From a virus: 57,078 nt of DNA. Shown here piece by piece: positions 21,552-30,368 of the stretch. The stretch spans positions 1 to 57,078 of the IMG/VR virus record IMGVR_UViG_3300044641_001763. The stretch is one strand, 5' to 3'. Numbering within the stretch: position 1 is the stretch's first letter; each line of letters starts with the position of its first letter. Made by a program: the position numbers and the translations under genes. Under the pieces are notes generated by a model. That model saw only the letters and a program-made list of their open reading frames with translations. It was not told where the DNA came from and did not search any database.

Positions 21552-24110
21552 ATGGCCACACAGATGCCAATTGATCCCGAGTTCGGGAGGTTCGTGCAGG
21601 GCATACCGGACGATGCTTCTCCCGAGCAGCCGCCCGAGGAAGAAGTTGAAGTCGAGCTAACCGATGAAGACCTCGAGGAGTTGCCAGACGGGTCTGTAAG
21701 GGTACGGTTGGACACTGTTGGGCCAATGGAGTCCAAGGACTTTTACGAAAACCTCGCAGATACGGACATCCTAAGCTCCACCGAGCTGGCCACGATGGCG
21801 CTGCGGTTCTGCGAACTGGCAGACAAAGACAAAGAGGCCAGGAAGCAGCGCGATAAGCAGTACGAAGAGGGCATCAAGCGTACCGGACTGGGCAACGACG
21901 CTCCTGGAGGCGCGAACTTCCAGGGGGCGTCGAAGGTCGTCCACCCGGTAATGGCTGAAGCCTGCGTGGATTTTGCGGCTCGAGCGATCAAAGAGCTGTT
22001 CCCGCCAGATGGCCCAACCCGAACGAAGATCTTGGGTGACATCGATCAAGAAAAAGTAGCGATTGCCGAGCGCAAACGCGACTTTATGAACTGGCAGTTG
22101 ACCGAACAGATTGAGGAATTCGGTGACGAGCAGGAGCAGATGCTCACCCAGTTGCCGCTGGGCGGCTCTCAGTACCTGAAAATCTGGTACGACGAGAAGA
22201 AACGACGCCCTTGTGCGCAGTTTTTGCCCATTGACAACGTGCTGCTGCCGTTTGCGACCGCCAATTTCTACACGTCGCCGCGGGTAACCGAGGTTGACGA
22301 CATCTCCGAGTACGAATTCAAGACTCGGATCAGGTCCGGGCTGTATCGGGACACCAGTTATATCCGCGCCACGATGGATCCGGAGCCTACTGCAAGCCAG
22401 AAGGCCACGGACAAGATCGAGGGCAAGTCGCCCAACGAGAACGAGGACGGTTTGCGCCGGGTGTATCACATCTACACATGGCTCGAGCTGGAAGACGATC
22501 CTTATACGAAGGGAGAGTCGGCTCCGTACATCCTGATGATCGATGAAATCGACACTGAAGTGGTCGGTTTGTATCGAAACTGGGAAGACGGCGACAAGAC
22601 GATGACCAAACTCGACTGGATTGTCGAGTTCAAGTTTATCCCCTGGCGCGGAGCCTACGCTGTTGGTCTGCCGCACCTGATTGGAGGCCTTTCTGCGGCC
22701 CTTACAGGCGCTCTGCGGGCCTTGTTGGACTCTGCCCACATCAACAACGCTGCAACGCTGCTGAAGCTCAAGGGGGCCAAGGTATCGGGTCAATCGCAAC
22801 AGGTCGAAGTGACGCAGGTGGCCGAGATTGAGGCAGCTCCCGGCGTGGATGACGTGCGGAAGTTGGCCATGCCGATGCCGTTCAACCCGCCAAGTCCGGT
22901 GCTATTCCAGTTGTTGGGGTGGTTGACGAGTGCAGCCAAGGGTGTTGTGACGACTAGCGAGGAAAAGATCGCTGACGTTAACGCAAATGCCCCGGTTGGG
23001 ACGACGCAGGCGCTGATCGAGCAGGGTGCGGCGGTGTTTTCGTCAATTCATGCCCGGTTGCACAAGTCTCAAGCACGGATGTTGCGTATTTTGTCTCGGA
23101 TCAACCGTTGGTATCTGGATGATATGCAGCGTGCCGAGGTGGTTGAAGACCTTGACATCAAGCGAGAGGATTTTGCGCGGGTAACGGACGTAATTCCGGT
23201 GTCTGACCCGCACATTTTCTCGGAAACGCAGCGGATGGCTCAGACCCAGGCGGTCATGGCCATCATGAAAGACAATCCGGACCTGTTTAATCGTCGGGCA
23301 GTGATCCAGCGGTTCTTGAAGCAGATCAAAGTGCCGGGAATCAACGAACTGATGACGGATGTGCCGCCTCCGGCGAAGATGGACGCCGCTAACGAGAACG
23401 TGGCGATGTCAATTGGGCAGGCGGCGTTCGCATATCCGGAGCAGGATCACCTCGGACACATTCAGGCGCACTTGGACTTTGCGAAGAACCCGGTTTTGGG
23501 GTCGAACCCGTTCATTGCGCCAGGGTTCTTGCCGAAAGCCATCGAGCACATTAAGCAGCATCTGGTGTTGTGGTACCTGACTAGGATGAATGGCTACGTT
23601 CAGAAGGCGATGAACGCGAAGCTCGGCGAGTACGAGATGCTGGACGATCCGAAGGACGTGGATCGGCTATTTGCGCTTGCAAGCCAGCACGTTGACCTTG
23701 ATACTCAGCAGACCCTGCAGGGCATTATGCCGGTCATCCAGAAGATGATTCAGCAGCAACAGCAGTTCAAGCCGAAGCCTGACCTTACGCCGGATGGGCA
23801 AGTGTTGTTGCAGACGAGCATGGCAGAAACGCAGCGCAGGCAGCAGCGTGATCAGGCTGAGATGCAGCTCAAGGACAAGCAGGTTGCCGCGGAGATTGAG
23901 CGCGAGATGCAGAAGCTGCAGTTTGAGCAGCAGAAGGCAATGGAAGAGTTGCAGCTTAAACTTGCGATTGCAACGGGTGATATGGAGTTGAAAGAACGCA
24001 TCGAGACGGCGCGATTGACGCGTGATGCGGCGCACATTGTCAACGACAAGGAGCGTATCGTCTTGGATTATCAAACCAAACTTGGAGGTTCCGGTGGCTA
24101 CCAGCAATGA
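21552..24110 (+). CDS. Portal protein, P22-like
   Basis: 852 residues, long like P22-type portals. After an acidic disordered N-terminus (PEEEVEVELTDEDLEELPDG) come a conserved clip/wing region (ANFQGASKVVHPVMAEACVD, FAARAIKELFPPDGP), MLTQLPLGGSQYLKIWYD, PWRGAYAVGLPHLIGGLSAA and NANAPVGTTQALIEQGAAVF. The last 150 residues are a Gln-rich coiled coil (barrel-like), as in P22. It forms the dodecameric DNA channel and docking site for terminase and the gp4-like adaptor. Order terL, effectors, portal, scaffold, capsid is normal. Confidence 0.9.
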   Translation: MATQMPIDPEFGRFVQGIPDDASPEQPPEEEVEVELTDEDLEELPDGSVRVRLDTVGPMESKDFYENLADTDILSSTELATMALRFCELADKDKEARKQRDKQYEEGIKRTGLGNDAPGGANFQGASKVVHPVMAEACVDFAARAIKELFPPDGPTRTKILGDIDQEKVAIAERKRDFMNWQLTEQIEEFGDEQEQMLTQLPLGGSQYLKIWYDEKKRRPCAQFLPIDNVLLPFATANFYTSPRVTEVDDISEYEFKTRIRSGLYRDTSYIRATMDPEPTASQKATDKIEGKSPNENEDGLRRVYHIYTWLELEDDPYTKGESAPYILMIDEIDTEVVGLYRNWEDGDKTMTKLDWIVEFKFIPWRGAYAVGLPHLIGGLSAALTGALRALLDSAHINNAATLLKLKGAKVSGQSQQVEVTQVAEIEAAPGVDDVRKLAMPMPFNPPSPVLFQLLGWLTSAAKGVVTTSEEKIADVNANAPVGTTQALIEQGAAVFSSIHARLHKSQARMLRILSRINRWYLDDMQRAEVVEDLDIKREDFARVTDVIPVSDPHIFSETQRMAQTQAVMAIMKDNPDLFNRRAVIQRFLKQIKVPGINELMTDVPPPAKMDAANENVAMSIGQAAFAYPEQDHLGHIQAHLDFAKNPVLGSNPFIAPGFLPKAIEHIKQHLVLWYLTRMNGYVQKAMNAKLGEYEMLDDPKDVDRLFALASQHVDLDTQQTLQGIMPVIQKMIQQQQQFKPKPDLTPDGQVLLQTSMAETQRRQQRDQAEMQLKDKQVAAEIEREMQKLQFEQQKAMEELQLKLAIATGDMELKERIETARLTRDAAHIVNDKERIVLDYQTKLGGSGGYQQ

Positions 24111-24237
24111 TCAGATGCACATTCCGATGCACAAGCGGATCGCAATGGGTGAGAAGCTCGACGGCACGTCGTTGCAACCCAAAGGTCAACAGAAGCAACA
24201 ACAGGGAGGGCTATCGCAGAGCCAGAAGAAAAAATAA
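24094..24237 (+). CDS. Small basic protein after the portal gene (47 aa)
   Basis: GTG at 24094 sits 4 bases after a perfect GGAGGT (24084-24089), which decides the start and shows the ORF is translated. VATSNDQMHIPMHKRIAMGEK... ends in a Gln/Lys-rich tail (QQKQQQGGLSQSQKKK). It overlaps the portal end by 17 nt. Possibly a small head protein; no family recognised. Confidence 0.7.
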   Translation: MATSNDQMHIPMHKRIAMGEKLDGTSLQPKGQQKQQQGGLSQSQKKK

Positions 24238-24423
24238 GTGAGGACGATTGGCGACCTTATAGGTCAAATTAAAGCGTCACAGGCTGAAATAGCCTTGTCC
24301 TTGGCGGCTGGGAATGCGCCTACATGGGACGCTTATCAAAGACTTGTCGGGAGGCATGAAGGGCTGCAAGATGCCTTGGACATTCTCGACAACCTAATGA
24401 AGGATGATGATGAACATGAATGA
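24238..24423 (+). CDS. Small helical protein (61 aa)
   Basis: GTG at 24238 immediately follows the TAA of the previous gene. Mostly helical: MRTIGDLIGQIKASQAEIAL, AGNAPTWDAYQRLVGRHEGL, then an acidic DDDEHE end. The pattern (helix, W-x-x-YQRLVG, helix) is recurrent next to portals in podo-like phages. Function unknown. Confidence 0.7.
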   Translation: MRTIGDLIGQIKASQAEIALSLAAGNAPTWDAYQRLVGRHEGLQDALDILDNLMKDDDEHE

Positions 24424-24847
24424 ACCGGAAGCGGTGAACACTGCTGAATTGGCTTGGGCATTTCCGAGCGTAGACCCCGGTGCAAAACCTCTTGGTGGCC
24501 GTATTTTGGTGCAGTTGCGGCGTACTAAAAACAAGACGACAAGTGCCGGGATTATTTTGGTTGAAGAAACCAAAGAAACCGAAAAGTGGAACAACATGGT
24601 GGCAAAGGTCATCGAGATTGGTCCGTTGGCGTTCAAGCATCGAGACACGATGCAATCATGGCCGGAAGGCTCGTGGTGTAAAGCCGGGGACTATATCCGC
24701 GTACCCAAGTGGGGCGGAGATCGATGGGAAGTGAAAGTGCCTGGGGAACACGACAAGGAAGACCCTGCGCTGTTCATGATCCTGAACGACCATGAAGTGA
24801 TTGCCAAGGTAACTTGCGATCCGTTGGCCATGAGGGCATTTGTATGA
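24404..24847 (+). CDS. GroES-like co-chaperonin (Cpn10)
   Basis: 147 residues; the exact ATG among several near 24404-24416 is uncertain. The Cpn10 fold is readable: PLGGRILVQLRRTKNKTTSA, GIILVEETKETEKWNNMVAK, VIEIGPLAF, and a C-terminal GDYIRVPKWGGD with ILNDHEVIAKV. Residues KNKTTSAGIIL correspond to the mobile loop that binds GroEL. It probably adapts the host chaperonin for folding the capsid protein, as T4 gp31 does. It is placed between portal and scaffold. Confidence 0.85.
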   Translation: MMMNMNEPEAVNTAELAWAFPSVDPGAKPLGGRILVQLRRTKNKTTSAGIILVEETKETEKWNNMVAKVIEIGPLAFKHRDTMQSWPEGSWCKAGDYIRVPKWGGDRWEVKVPGEHDKEDPALFMILNDHEVIAKVTCDPLAMRAFV

Positions 24848-25767
24848 ATACCGAACCGAAAGTCAAAGAAGAGTCGTTTGACGTTACGGAAGAGAAAGAC
24901 GGTTCCGTTGTCGTTGAACTGCCGGATAACATTGAATCGCCGGATCAACCTGAGCAACAGGCCGGTGATGATGAGGACCGTCCGGACGATACTGACGCAG
25001 TGCGTGCCGCACGAAGGGCGCGGCGTCGGGCAAAAAAAGAATATATTAAGCAAACTAACCAAGAGAAAGACCATCGATTGGTTCTGTTGACGAAGCAGAA
25101 CCAGGAGTTGATGGAACGGCTTTCTGCGGTTGAGCGGAAGACGCATTCTGCGGACTTAGCGCGACTTGACTCTGCTATTTCGGACGAAGAGAGTCGGTTG
25201 GAGTTTTTCAGGCGCAAGATGCAAGACGCGACTGATAATTCTGACGGGACTGCGTTTACAAAAGCGCAAGAGTCTTGGTACGAGTCGCGACGTAAAGTCG
25301 AAGCGATGCAGGGCATTAAGCAACGGGCGGTGCAGGCAACTAATAACGAGTCTGGCCCTGCTAATCCAAAGTTGGTTCGATTGGCGAATCAGTGGATGGA
25401 AAAAAACCCGTGGTATGACCCGAATGGTGGTGACGAAGATTCTCAAATTGCCAAAGTTGTAGACAATAAGTTGGCAGCAGAGGGTTGGGATCCAACGTCT
25501 GATGAATATTGGGACGAGTTTGATCGTCGCTTGCAGCAACGGCTTCCGAGTCGTTATACTGACGATCAGCATGAGCAACCAAGGAGAAGGCCTCGAAGTG
25601 TAGTGACTGGTTCTGGTAGGGAATCGCAGAATTCACGAGGAAACACTTTTGTTCTGGAACCTGAACAGGTTCGAGCGATGAAAGAAGCTGGTTTTTGGGA
25701 TGATCCATCAACTCGCAACCGAATGATCAAGCGGTACGCCGAACAAGCACGAAACAATAGGGGCTAA
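24844..25767 (+). CDS. Scaffolding protein
   Basis: 307 residues from ATG at 24844 (ATGA overlap). Acidic N-terminus (DEDRPDDTDAV), long coiled coil in the middle (about residues 60-160), and a basic helical C-terminus (NRMIKRYAEQARNNRG), the standard build of a P22-type scaffold that binds the coat protein by its C-terminal helices. It is directly upstream of head and capsid genes. It would be lost from the mature particle. Confidence 0.82.
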   Translation: MNTEPKVKEESFDVTEEKDGSVVVELPDNIESPDQPEQQAGDDEDRPDDTDAVRAARRARRRAKKEYIKQTNQEKDHRLVLLTKQNQELMERLSAVERKTHSADLARLDSAISDEESRLEFFRRKMQDATDNSDGTAFTKAQESWYESRRKVEAMQGIKQRAVQATNNESGPANPKLVRLANQWMEKNPWYDPNGGDEDSQIAKVVDNKLAAEGWDPTSDEYWDEFDRRLQQRLPSRYTDDQHEQPRRRPRSVVTGSGRESQNSRGNTFVLEPEQVRAMKEAGFWDDPSTRNRMIKRYAEQARNNRG

Positions 25768-25769
25768 TC

Positions 25770-26306
25770 ATGGATTCTCGTCTGAAGAAATCTCTCTCTG
25801 CCGGTGGACGCGAAACTCGCGCCAGTGAGGACGCCAACCGGTCTGCACCTGAAGAAAAGTTCGTTTCATCGCAGGAACGTCGCAAGATGTGGAGTGATGA
25901 GTGGACACAGAGTGCGCTGCCAAAGTTGCCCGATCTTCCGGGCTGGCACCTTTGCTGGTTATCAACGACCAACAGCTACGACAGTATTGATAAGCGAATT
26001 CGGCTCGGCTATGTGCCTGTAACTCAGGACGAGATGCGCGGGTTTGAAAATTATCGCGTAAAAGCTGGAGAGCACGCTGGTTATATCGCCTGCAACGAAA
26101 TGCTCCTGTTCAAGATTCCAATTGATATGTACCAGGACATTATGTTGCAGATGCACCACGAGAAGCCGATGGAGGAGGCGGAAAAGATCCGCGTCCAACT
26201 CGAGAGTTTGCAGGGTGCGCGAGACTCGTCAGGTAAACACCTGGGGAGAGTTGAAGGCGAGGGCTTTGGTGATATGGACCGTCACGTTCCGGTTCCAATT
26301 TTTTAG
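25770..26306 (+). CDS. Conserved head-region protein of unknown function
   Basis: 178 residues. Disordered, charged N-terminus (SLSAGGRETRASEDANRS), then LPGWHLCWLSTTNSYDSIDK, RIRLGYVPVTQDEM and LLFKIPIDMYQDIMLQMHHE. This protein commonly accompanies scaffold and MCP in phages of this architecture. It may be a minor head protein. No motif indicates catalysis. Confidence 0.72.
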   Translation: MDSRLKKSLSAGGRETRASEDANRSAPEEKFVSSQERRKMWSDEWTQSALPKLPDLPGWHLCWLSTTNSYDSIDKRIRLGYVPVTQDEMRGFENYRVKAGEHAGYIACNEMLLFKIPIDMYQDIMLQMHHEKPMEEAEKIRVQLESLQGARDSSGKHLGRVEGEGFGDMDRHVPVPIF

Positions 26307-26335
26307 AACCGGGTCAATCAATCAAGGAGTAAATT

Positions 26336-26908
26336 ATGTCTGCGACTAATGCTCCGTTCGGTCTGCGCCCCGCGTTCCATCCAAGTGGTTTGGATCGCGC
26401 TCAGGCGCTGGCTGGCGGTATCGCGTCGGGATACAACACCGACATTCTCAAGGGCCAGCCCGTCAAGCTGGACACTAACGGCAACATCGTTGTTGCGGCG
26501 GCAGGTGATGCGTTCCAAGGTGCCTTTGCGGGCGTCGAGTTTACGGACACTACCGGTCGTCGTCGCGTCTCGAACAACTGGCCTGCCAACACGGCATACC
26601 AGACCGGTTCTTGCGTAGCGTATTTCTATAACGATCCCAACATCGTTTATGAAATTCAAGCTGCGGGTTCGTTGCTGCAAACCTCGATTGGCGACATGGC
26701 TGATTTGAGCAACACTACTGCTGGTTCGACGGTCACTGGTCTGTCGCAATGCACACTGTCAACCTCGTTGGTGGGTGGTGGCAACAGCGCTCAGATGCTG
26801 ATTCGCGATCTGGCTCCGTACCCTGATAACGATTGGGGAGATGCGTACACGATTGTGCGCGTAACGATCAACGAGTCGCAGTTCAATGCGTCCGTGAACG
26901 CCATTTAA
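26336..26908 (+). CDS. Head decoration-like protein preceding the capsid gene
   Basis: 190 residues, start after AAGGAG. Begins SATNAPFGLRPAFHPSG and is beta-rich: GQPVKLDTNGNIVVAAAGDA, FQGAFAGVEFTDTTG. Proteins with this start recur just before MCP genes and are considered structural, probably decorating or cementing the capsid. Placement and composition support the role; no measured evidence. Confidence 0.72.
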   Translation: MSATNAPFGLRPAFHPSGLDRAQALAGGIASGYNTDILKGQPVKLDTNGNIVVAAAGDAFQGAFAGVEFTDTTGRRRVSNNWPANTAYQTGSCVAYFYNDPNIVYEIQAAGSLLQTSIGDMADLSNTTAGSTVTGLSQCTLSTSLVGGGNSAQMLIRDLAPYPDNDWGDAYTIVRVTINESQFNASVNAI

Positions 26909-26920
26909 GAGAGGTGAATC

Positions 26921-27835
26921 ATGGCCGCTCCAATGCGTAGTACCGACTTTCGGTCAATTGTTGAACCGATCCTTAATGAATGTTTTGATGGTGTTTACGA
27001 CCAGCGAGCTGACGAGTGGAGCCGAGTGTTCCGCGAGCAGCAGGGCATTCCCCGCAATTATCACGAAGAACCTGTCCTGTACGGTTTTGGCGCAGCGCCT
27101 GAGCTGGCTGACGGCACCCCGGTGACGTATCAGCAGGGTGGCGTACTGTTCCTGAAGCGCTATGTGTACAAGGTGTATGGCCTTGCCTTCGCCCTGACCA
27201 AAGTGTTGACGGAAGACGGCGACCACATCCGTATTGGTTCGGTTTACGCTCGCCATCTGGCGCAGTCGCTCATTGAAACCAAAGAGACGCTTGCCGCGAA
27301 CGTGCTTAACCGCGCATTCAACGCTTCGTATCCTGGCGGTGACGGTGTGGCGCTGAACAGCAATGCGCATCCGATTGTCAACGGCACGTTCAGCAACTTG
27401 CTGACGACCGCGGCAAATCTGTCGCAGACCTCGCTCGAGCAGATGCTGATCCAGATCCGTCAGGCTGTTGACAACAACGGCAAGAAGATCCGTTTGGTTC
27501 CGCGTCAGCTTGTTGTGGCTCCAGGCAACGTCTTCCAGGCTGAAGTGCTGCTGAAGAGCGTGTTGCGTGCTGGCGTGGCTAACAACGACATCAACCCGAT
27601 CAAGTCGATTGGCTTGCTCGATGAGGGTGCCGCGGTTATCTCGCGTCTGACCAGTGCGACTGCTTTTTGGGTTCAGACTGACGCGCCTGAAGGCATGAAG
27701 CTGATGATGCGTCGTGGTCTGGAAAAGACGATGGAAGGTGACTTTGAAACCGACTCCATGCGGTACAAAGCGACCGAGCGTTATGACCTCGGCTTCACTG
27801 ACCCGCGTGCGATGTACGGCACTCCTGGTGTTTAA
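26921..27835 (+). CDS. Major capsid protein
   Basis: 304 residues with a high-expression codon pattern. The sequence has HK97-fold-like blocks: SIVEPILNECFDGVYDQRAD, RKYVYKVYGLAFALTKVLTE-like central segment (at KRYVYKVYGLAFALTKVLTE), LIETKETLAANVLNRAFNAS and a C-terminal ALSEAATVI-like part (FETDSMRYKATERYDLGFTD). It follows the scaffold and decoration genes. The family assignment is by order and pattern, not by profile search; a role other than coat is unlikely. Confidence 0.85.
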   Translation: MAAPMRSTDFRSIVEPILNECFDGVYDQRADEWSRVFREQQGIPRNYHEEPVLYGFGAAPELADGTPVTYQQGGVLFLKRYVYKVYGLAFALTKVLTEDGDHIRIGSVYARHLAQSLIETKETLAANVLNRAFNASYPGGDGVALNSNAHPIVNGTFSNLLTTAANLSQTSLEQMLIQIRQAVDNNGKKIRLVPRQLVVAPGNVFQAEVLLKSVLRAGVANNDINPIKSIGLLDEGAAVISRLTSATAFWVQTDAPEGMKLMMRRGLEKTMEGDFETDSMRYKATERYDLGFTDPRAMYGTPGV

Positions 27836-27858
27836 GCAACCGAGAACGGAGAAACATT

Positions 27859-28887
27859 ATGGCCCTCACTAATTTCCCGAATGGGATCACTAGTTTCGGG
27901 GTGCCTGTTCTCGGAACCATCGGCGGCTTGCCGTTTACTGGAAACTACTATTTTGTAGATCCATTGAACGGCGCTGATGGTAACGATGGCACGCCTGAAC
28001 TGCCGCTCAAAACGTTGTACGGCGCTTTGGCTAAATGTACTGCTGGCAACAACGATGTGGTTCTTCTGATGGGCGATGGTACTTCGGCGGGTTCTGCCCG
28101 TCTGAGTACGGCGCTTGCTCAGGAAATTAATTCGTCTGCGACCAACGGTACGCTGAACTGGAACAAGAACGCCACTCACTTGATTGGTGTTTGCGCTCCG
28201 ACTTCAGTAGCTCAACGAGCGCGTATTGCTCCGCCAGCGGGCACCTATACTGCCGCGACTTTCAACGCAACCACGTTTATCAACGTGACTGCGTCGGGGT
28301 GTTACTTTGCGAACCTGTCTGTATTCTGCGGGTTTAGCACGGGTAATGCTGCGATGATTGCGTGGCAGGACAGTGGTAGTCGGAATGCGTACTCGAACGT
28401 CAACATCTTCGGCATGGCGGATGCAGCGTCTGCTGGAGGCGCGAACGCTCGGACGCTGAAGCTGCTTGGCGGTGGTGAGAACACGTTCATCAACTGCACC
28501 TTGGGCGGTGATACGGTGGCACGAAGCGCAGCAAATGCTACTGTCGAGCTGGCTAACGGAACAGCGCGGAACTCGTTCATTGACTGCGTTTTCCCCTTCC
28601 AGGCTTCCGCTGCAACGCCCGTTGGTCTTCGGGTTACGCAGGGAGGCATGGATCGGTACGCGCTGTTCAAGGGGTGTACGTTCATCAACAACGTGGGTTC
28701 TACTTCAACCACGCTATCGGCGTTTGCAACGATTGCAACGTCGTCTGGCGGGCAGGTTGTTGTTGCAAACACGATGATGGTCGGCATTACCGAGTTCGGT
28801 TCTGATGCTGCGTCACTGGGTCAGATTTACGTTGATATGGCCGCGCCGTCTGCAAGCGCTGGCGGTATCGCCGTGAATCCGTCCTAA
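27859..28887 (+). CDS. Right-handed beta-helix virion protein after the capsid gene
   Basis: 342 residues. YFVDPLNGADGNDGTPELPL KTLYGA is the usual entry of pectate-lyase-like beta helices; repeated short strands follow (ATFINVTASGCYFANLSVFC, GGENTFINCTLGG, ARNSFIDCVF, YALFKGCTFINN). No catalytic Asp/Glu triad is obvious, so it may be a capsid-surface spike or adhesin and not an enzyme. A beta-helix protein directly after MCP is unusual; tail spikes normally lie in tail modules. Confidence 0.75.
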   Translation: MALTNFPNGITSFGVPVLGTIGGLPFTGNYYFVDPLNGADGNDGTPELPLKTLYGALAKCTAGNNDVVLLMGDGTSAGSARLSTALAQEINSSATNGTLNWNKNATHLIGVCAPTSVAQRARIAPPAGTYTAATFNATTFINVTASGCYFANLSVFCGFSTGNAAMIAWQDSGSRNAYSNVNIFGMADAASAGGANARTLKLLGGGENTFINCTLGGDTVARSAANATVELANGTARNSFIDCVFPFQASAATPVGLRVTQGGMDRYALFKGCTFINNVGSTSTTLSAFATIATSSGGQVVVANTMMVGITEFGSDAASLGQIYVDMAAPSASAGGIAVNPS

Positions 28888-28892
28888 ATTTA

Positions 28893-28908
28893 CGGGGGGA
28901 AACCCCCG
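28893..28908 (+). other. GC hairpin with GAAA tetraloop
   Basis: CGGGGG-GAAA-CCCCCG 6 nt after the stop of the beta-helix gene, with no T-run. Ribosome site AAAGGAG follows. Likely an mRNA-stability or processing element. Confidence 0.7.
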
Positions 28909-28923
28909 ATAAAGGAGTGTGAC

Positions 28924-30042
28924 ATGGGTCAGTTTAAGCCGATGGTGAAGATGAAAACCACGGAGCCGTCTATTGAGCTGAAGCTCAAAAAAGGCGGTAA
29001 GGTGGAGAAGAAGATGCAGATGGGCGGGGATCCAGGCATGGCCCCTCCCGCTGCAATGCCTGCTGCGATGCCTGCACGAGGCGGCATGATGGGTGCGGGA
29101 GCGCCTATGAAGCCGTCTATGGCCTCTCGTCGTCGTGCGATGCGTGCGATGCCTTCTGGTGCCGGTCCTGCGGCTCCTGTGGGCATGGCGGGTCGCATGA
29201 TGAAAGAGGGCGGGGAAAGTACAGCGTTGCAAGAACACGCTGACAAACCTGCTAGCAAGGCTCACAAAGGTCTGAAGACTGGTGGTGTGGTGATGGGTCA
29301 AGCCGGATACAAACACGGCGGGGTCATCAACACTGAAGGCCAGGGTGGCAAGTACCGTAACACCAAGATGGACACTGCGAAGCCTGATCATTCCTCGGCA
29401 AAAACCGGTGGTGTGAAGATGGGCAAGCCTGGAGGGTATGCCACGGGAGGCGTTGCGAAGAGCAATGCTGGTGGCTACAAGAAGGGCGGTGTAGCCAAGA
29501 TGATGGGTGGCGGCATGGCTTACATGGAAGGTGGTGCCGCAAAAAAGGCTTTCGCGGCGGGGGGAGTTGTTGATAGCGGTGCCCCCGTCGCGATGCCTCA
29601 AGGCCGCAAAAAACCTAGTGCTCCTGTATCAATCAACGCATCGTCTGGCACCTTCAAGAAAGGCGGCAGCGTAACTGCTGCTGAAGGCCGCTTGCAAAAG
29701 AACTTTAAGAAAGAAAACGCCCCGGCTATGAAAGCAGCCAAAGCGGATTCAAATGAGGTTTACAGCAAGTACGGCAAGAAGATGAAAGACGGCGGCGTTC
29801 CGTCAGCGGTTCGTGACCAGAGGCAGACTGAAGAAAATCAGCGGGCCTATGCAAACTGGGAACGATCGCAGACGCAAGAGAACGAAGCCATGAGGAACGC
29901 CATTACGGGTTTCCCGCGTAAAGTGATGAGGGGCATCAAGGGGTTGTTTTCGTCAAACGCGCCGAAGGGCAGCGTGACTGAAACCGAGAAGTCGGTGACA
30001 GTGACGCCAGCCAAGAAGCGCGGAGGCGCGGTTACTTGTTAA
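28924..30042 (+). CDS. Glycine-glycine-motif repeat protein (virion-associated, basic)
   Basis: 372 residues with at least ten copies of a short motif of the form K/x-x-GG-V/A: LKKGGKVEK, LKTGGVVMG, YKHGGVINT, AKTGGVKMG, YATGGVAKS, YKKGGVAKM, FAAGGVVDS, FKKGGSVTA, MKDGGVPSA and KKRGGAVTC. It is rich in Lys, Met, Ala and Gly and probably disordered. The basic nature suggests binding to DNA or to the head interior. The same motif occurs in other virion genes here. No enzymatic domain. Confidence 0.72.
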   Translation: MGQFKPMVKMKTTEPSIELKLKKGGKVEKKMQMGGDPGMAPPAAMPAAMPARGGMMGAGAPMKPSMASRRRAMRAMPSGAGPAAPVGMAGRMMKEGGESTALQEHADKPASKAHKGLKTGGVVMGQAGYKHGGVINTEGQGGKYRNTKMDTAKPDHSSAKTGGVKMGKPGGYATGGVAKSNAGGYKKGGVAKMMGGGMAYMEGGAAKKAFAAGGVVDSGAPVAMPQGRKKPSAPVSINASSGTFKKGGSVTAAEGRLQKNFKKENAPAMKAAKADSNEVYSKYGKKMKDGGVPSAVRDQRQTEENQRAYANWERSQTQENEAMRNAITGFPRKVMRGIKGLFSSNAPKGSVTETEKSVTVTPAKKRGGAVTC

Positions 30043-30046
30043 ATTA

Positions 30047-30070
30047 GCGGGGGCTTCGGCCCCTGCTTTT
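30047..30070 (+). terminator. Rho-independent terminator with TTCG tetraloop
   Basis: GCGGGGGC-TTCG-GCCCCTGC, eight base pairs including one G-T, followed by TTTT. It lies 4 nt after the stop of the GG-motif gene and may end or attenuate the head transcript. Confidence 0.8.
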
Positions 30071-30084
30071 GATTGGAGAGATAA

Positions 30085-30366
30085 ATGTCAACATTGACAA
30101 ATGTATTTTCGGCGCACGCTGATGGAACAGGAACAATTTACGCTGGCGCGACAAATCTCTCTGGGTATCAAGTTGCCTCTGGTGGGGTTGCTGGGGAAAT
30201 AGTTTTTCGTGATGGGGGATCAGGAGGAACTGTTCGTTTGCGCATTAACATTACAACAAATACTGCTGTAATTTCAACATTAATTCCGGGTAACGGAATT
30301 CGTTTTAATACCAACATTCATGTAACTTTGCCTGCTTCGGCGTCCGTAACCATTTTCTGCGGTTAA
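30085..30366 (+). CDS. Small beta-rich virion protein
   Basis: 93 residues, Thr/Gly/Ser rich beta strands (GTIYAGATNLSGYQVASGGV, VRLRINITTNTAVIST, FNTNIHVTLPASASVTIFCG). The coding DNA is more A/T rich than neighbours, suggesting separate origin. It may be a decoration or fibre-cap protein; no specific family. Confidence 0.65.
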   Translation: MSTLTNVFSAHADGTGTIYAGATNLSGYQVASGGVAGEIVFRDGGSGGTVRLRINITTNTAVISTLIPGNGIRFNTNIHVTLPASASVTIFCG

Positions 30367-30368
30367 GT

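Noticed and set aside
21771-22799. Long minus-strand open frame (342 codons) opposite the portal gene
   Set aside because: Antisense shadow of a strongly biased gene; no start signal or family pattern.
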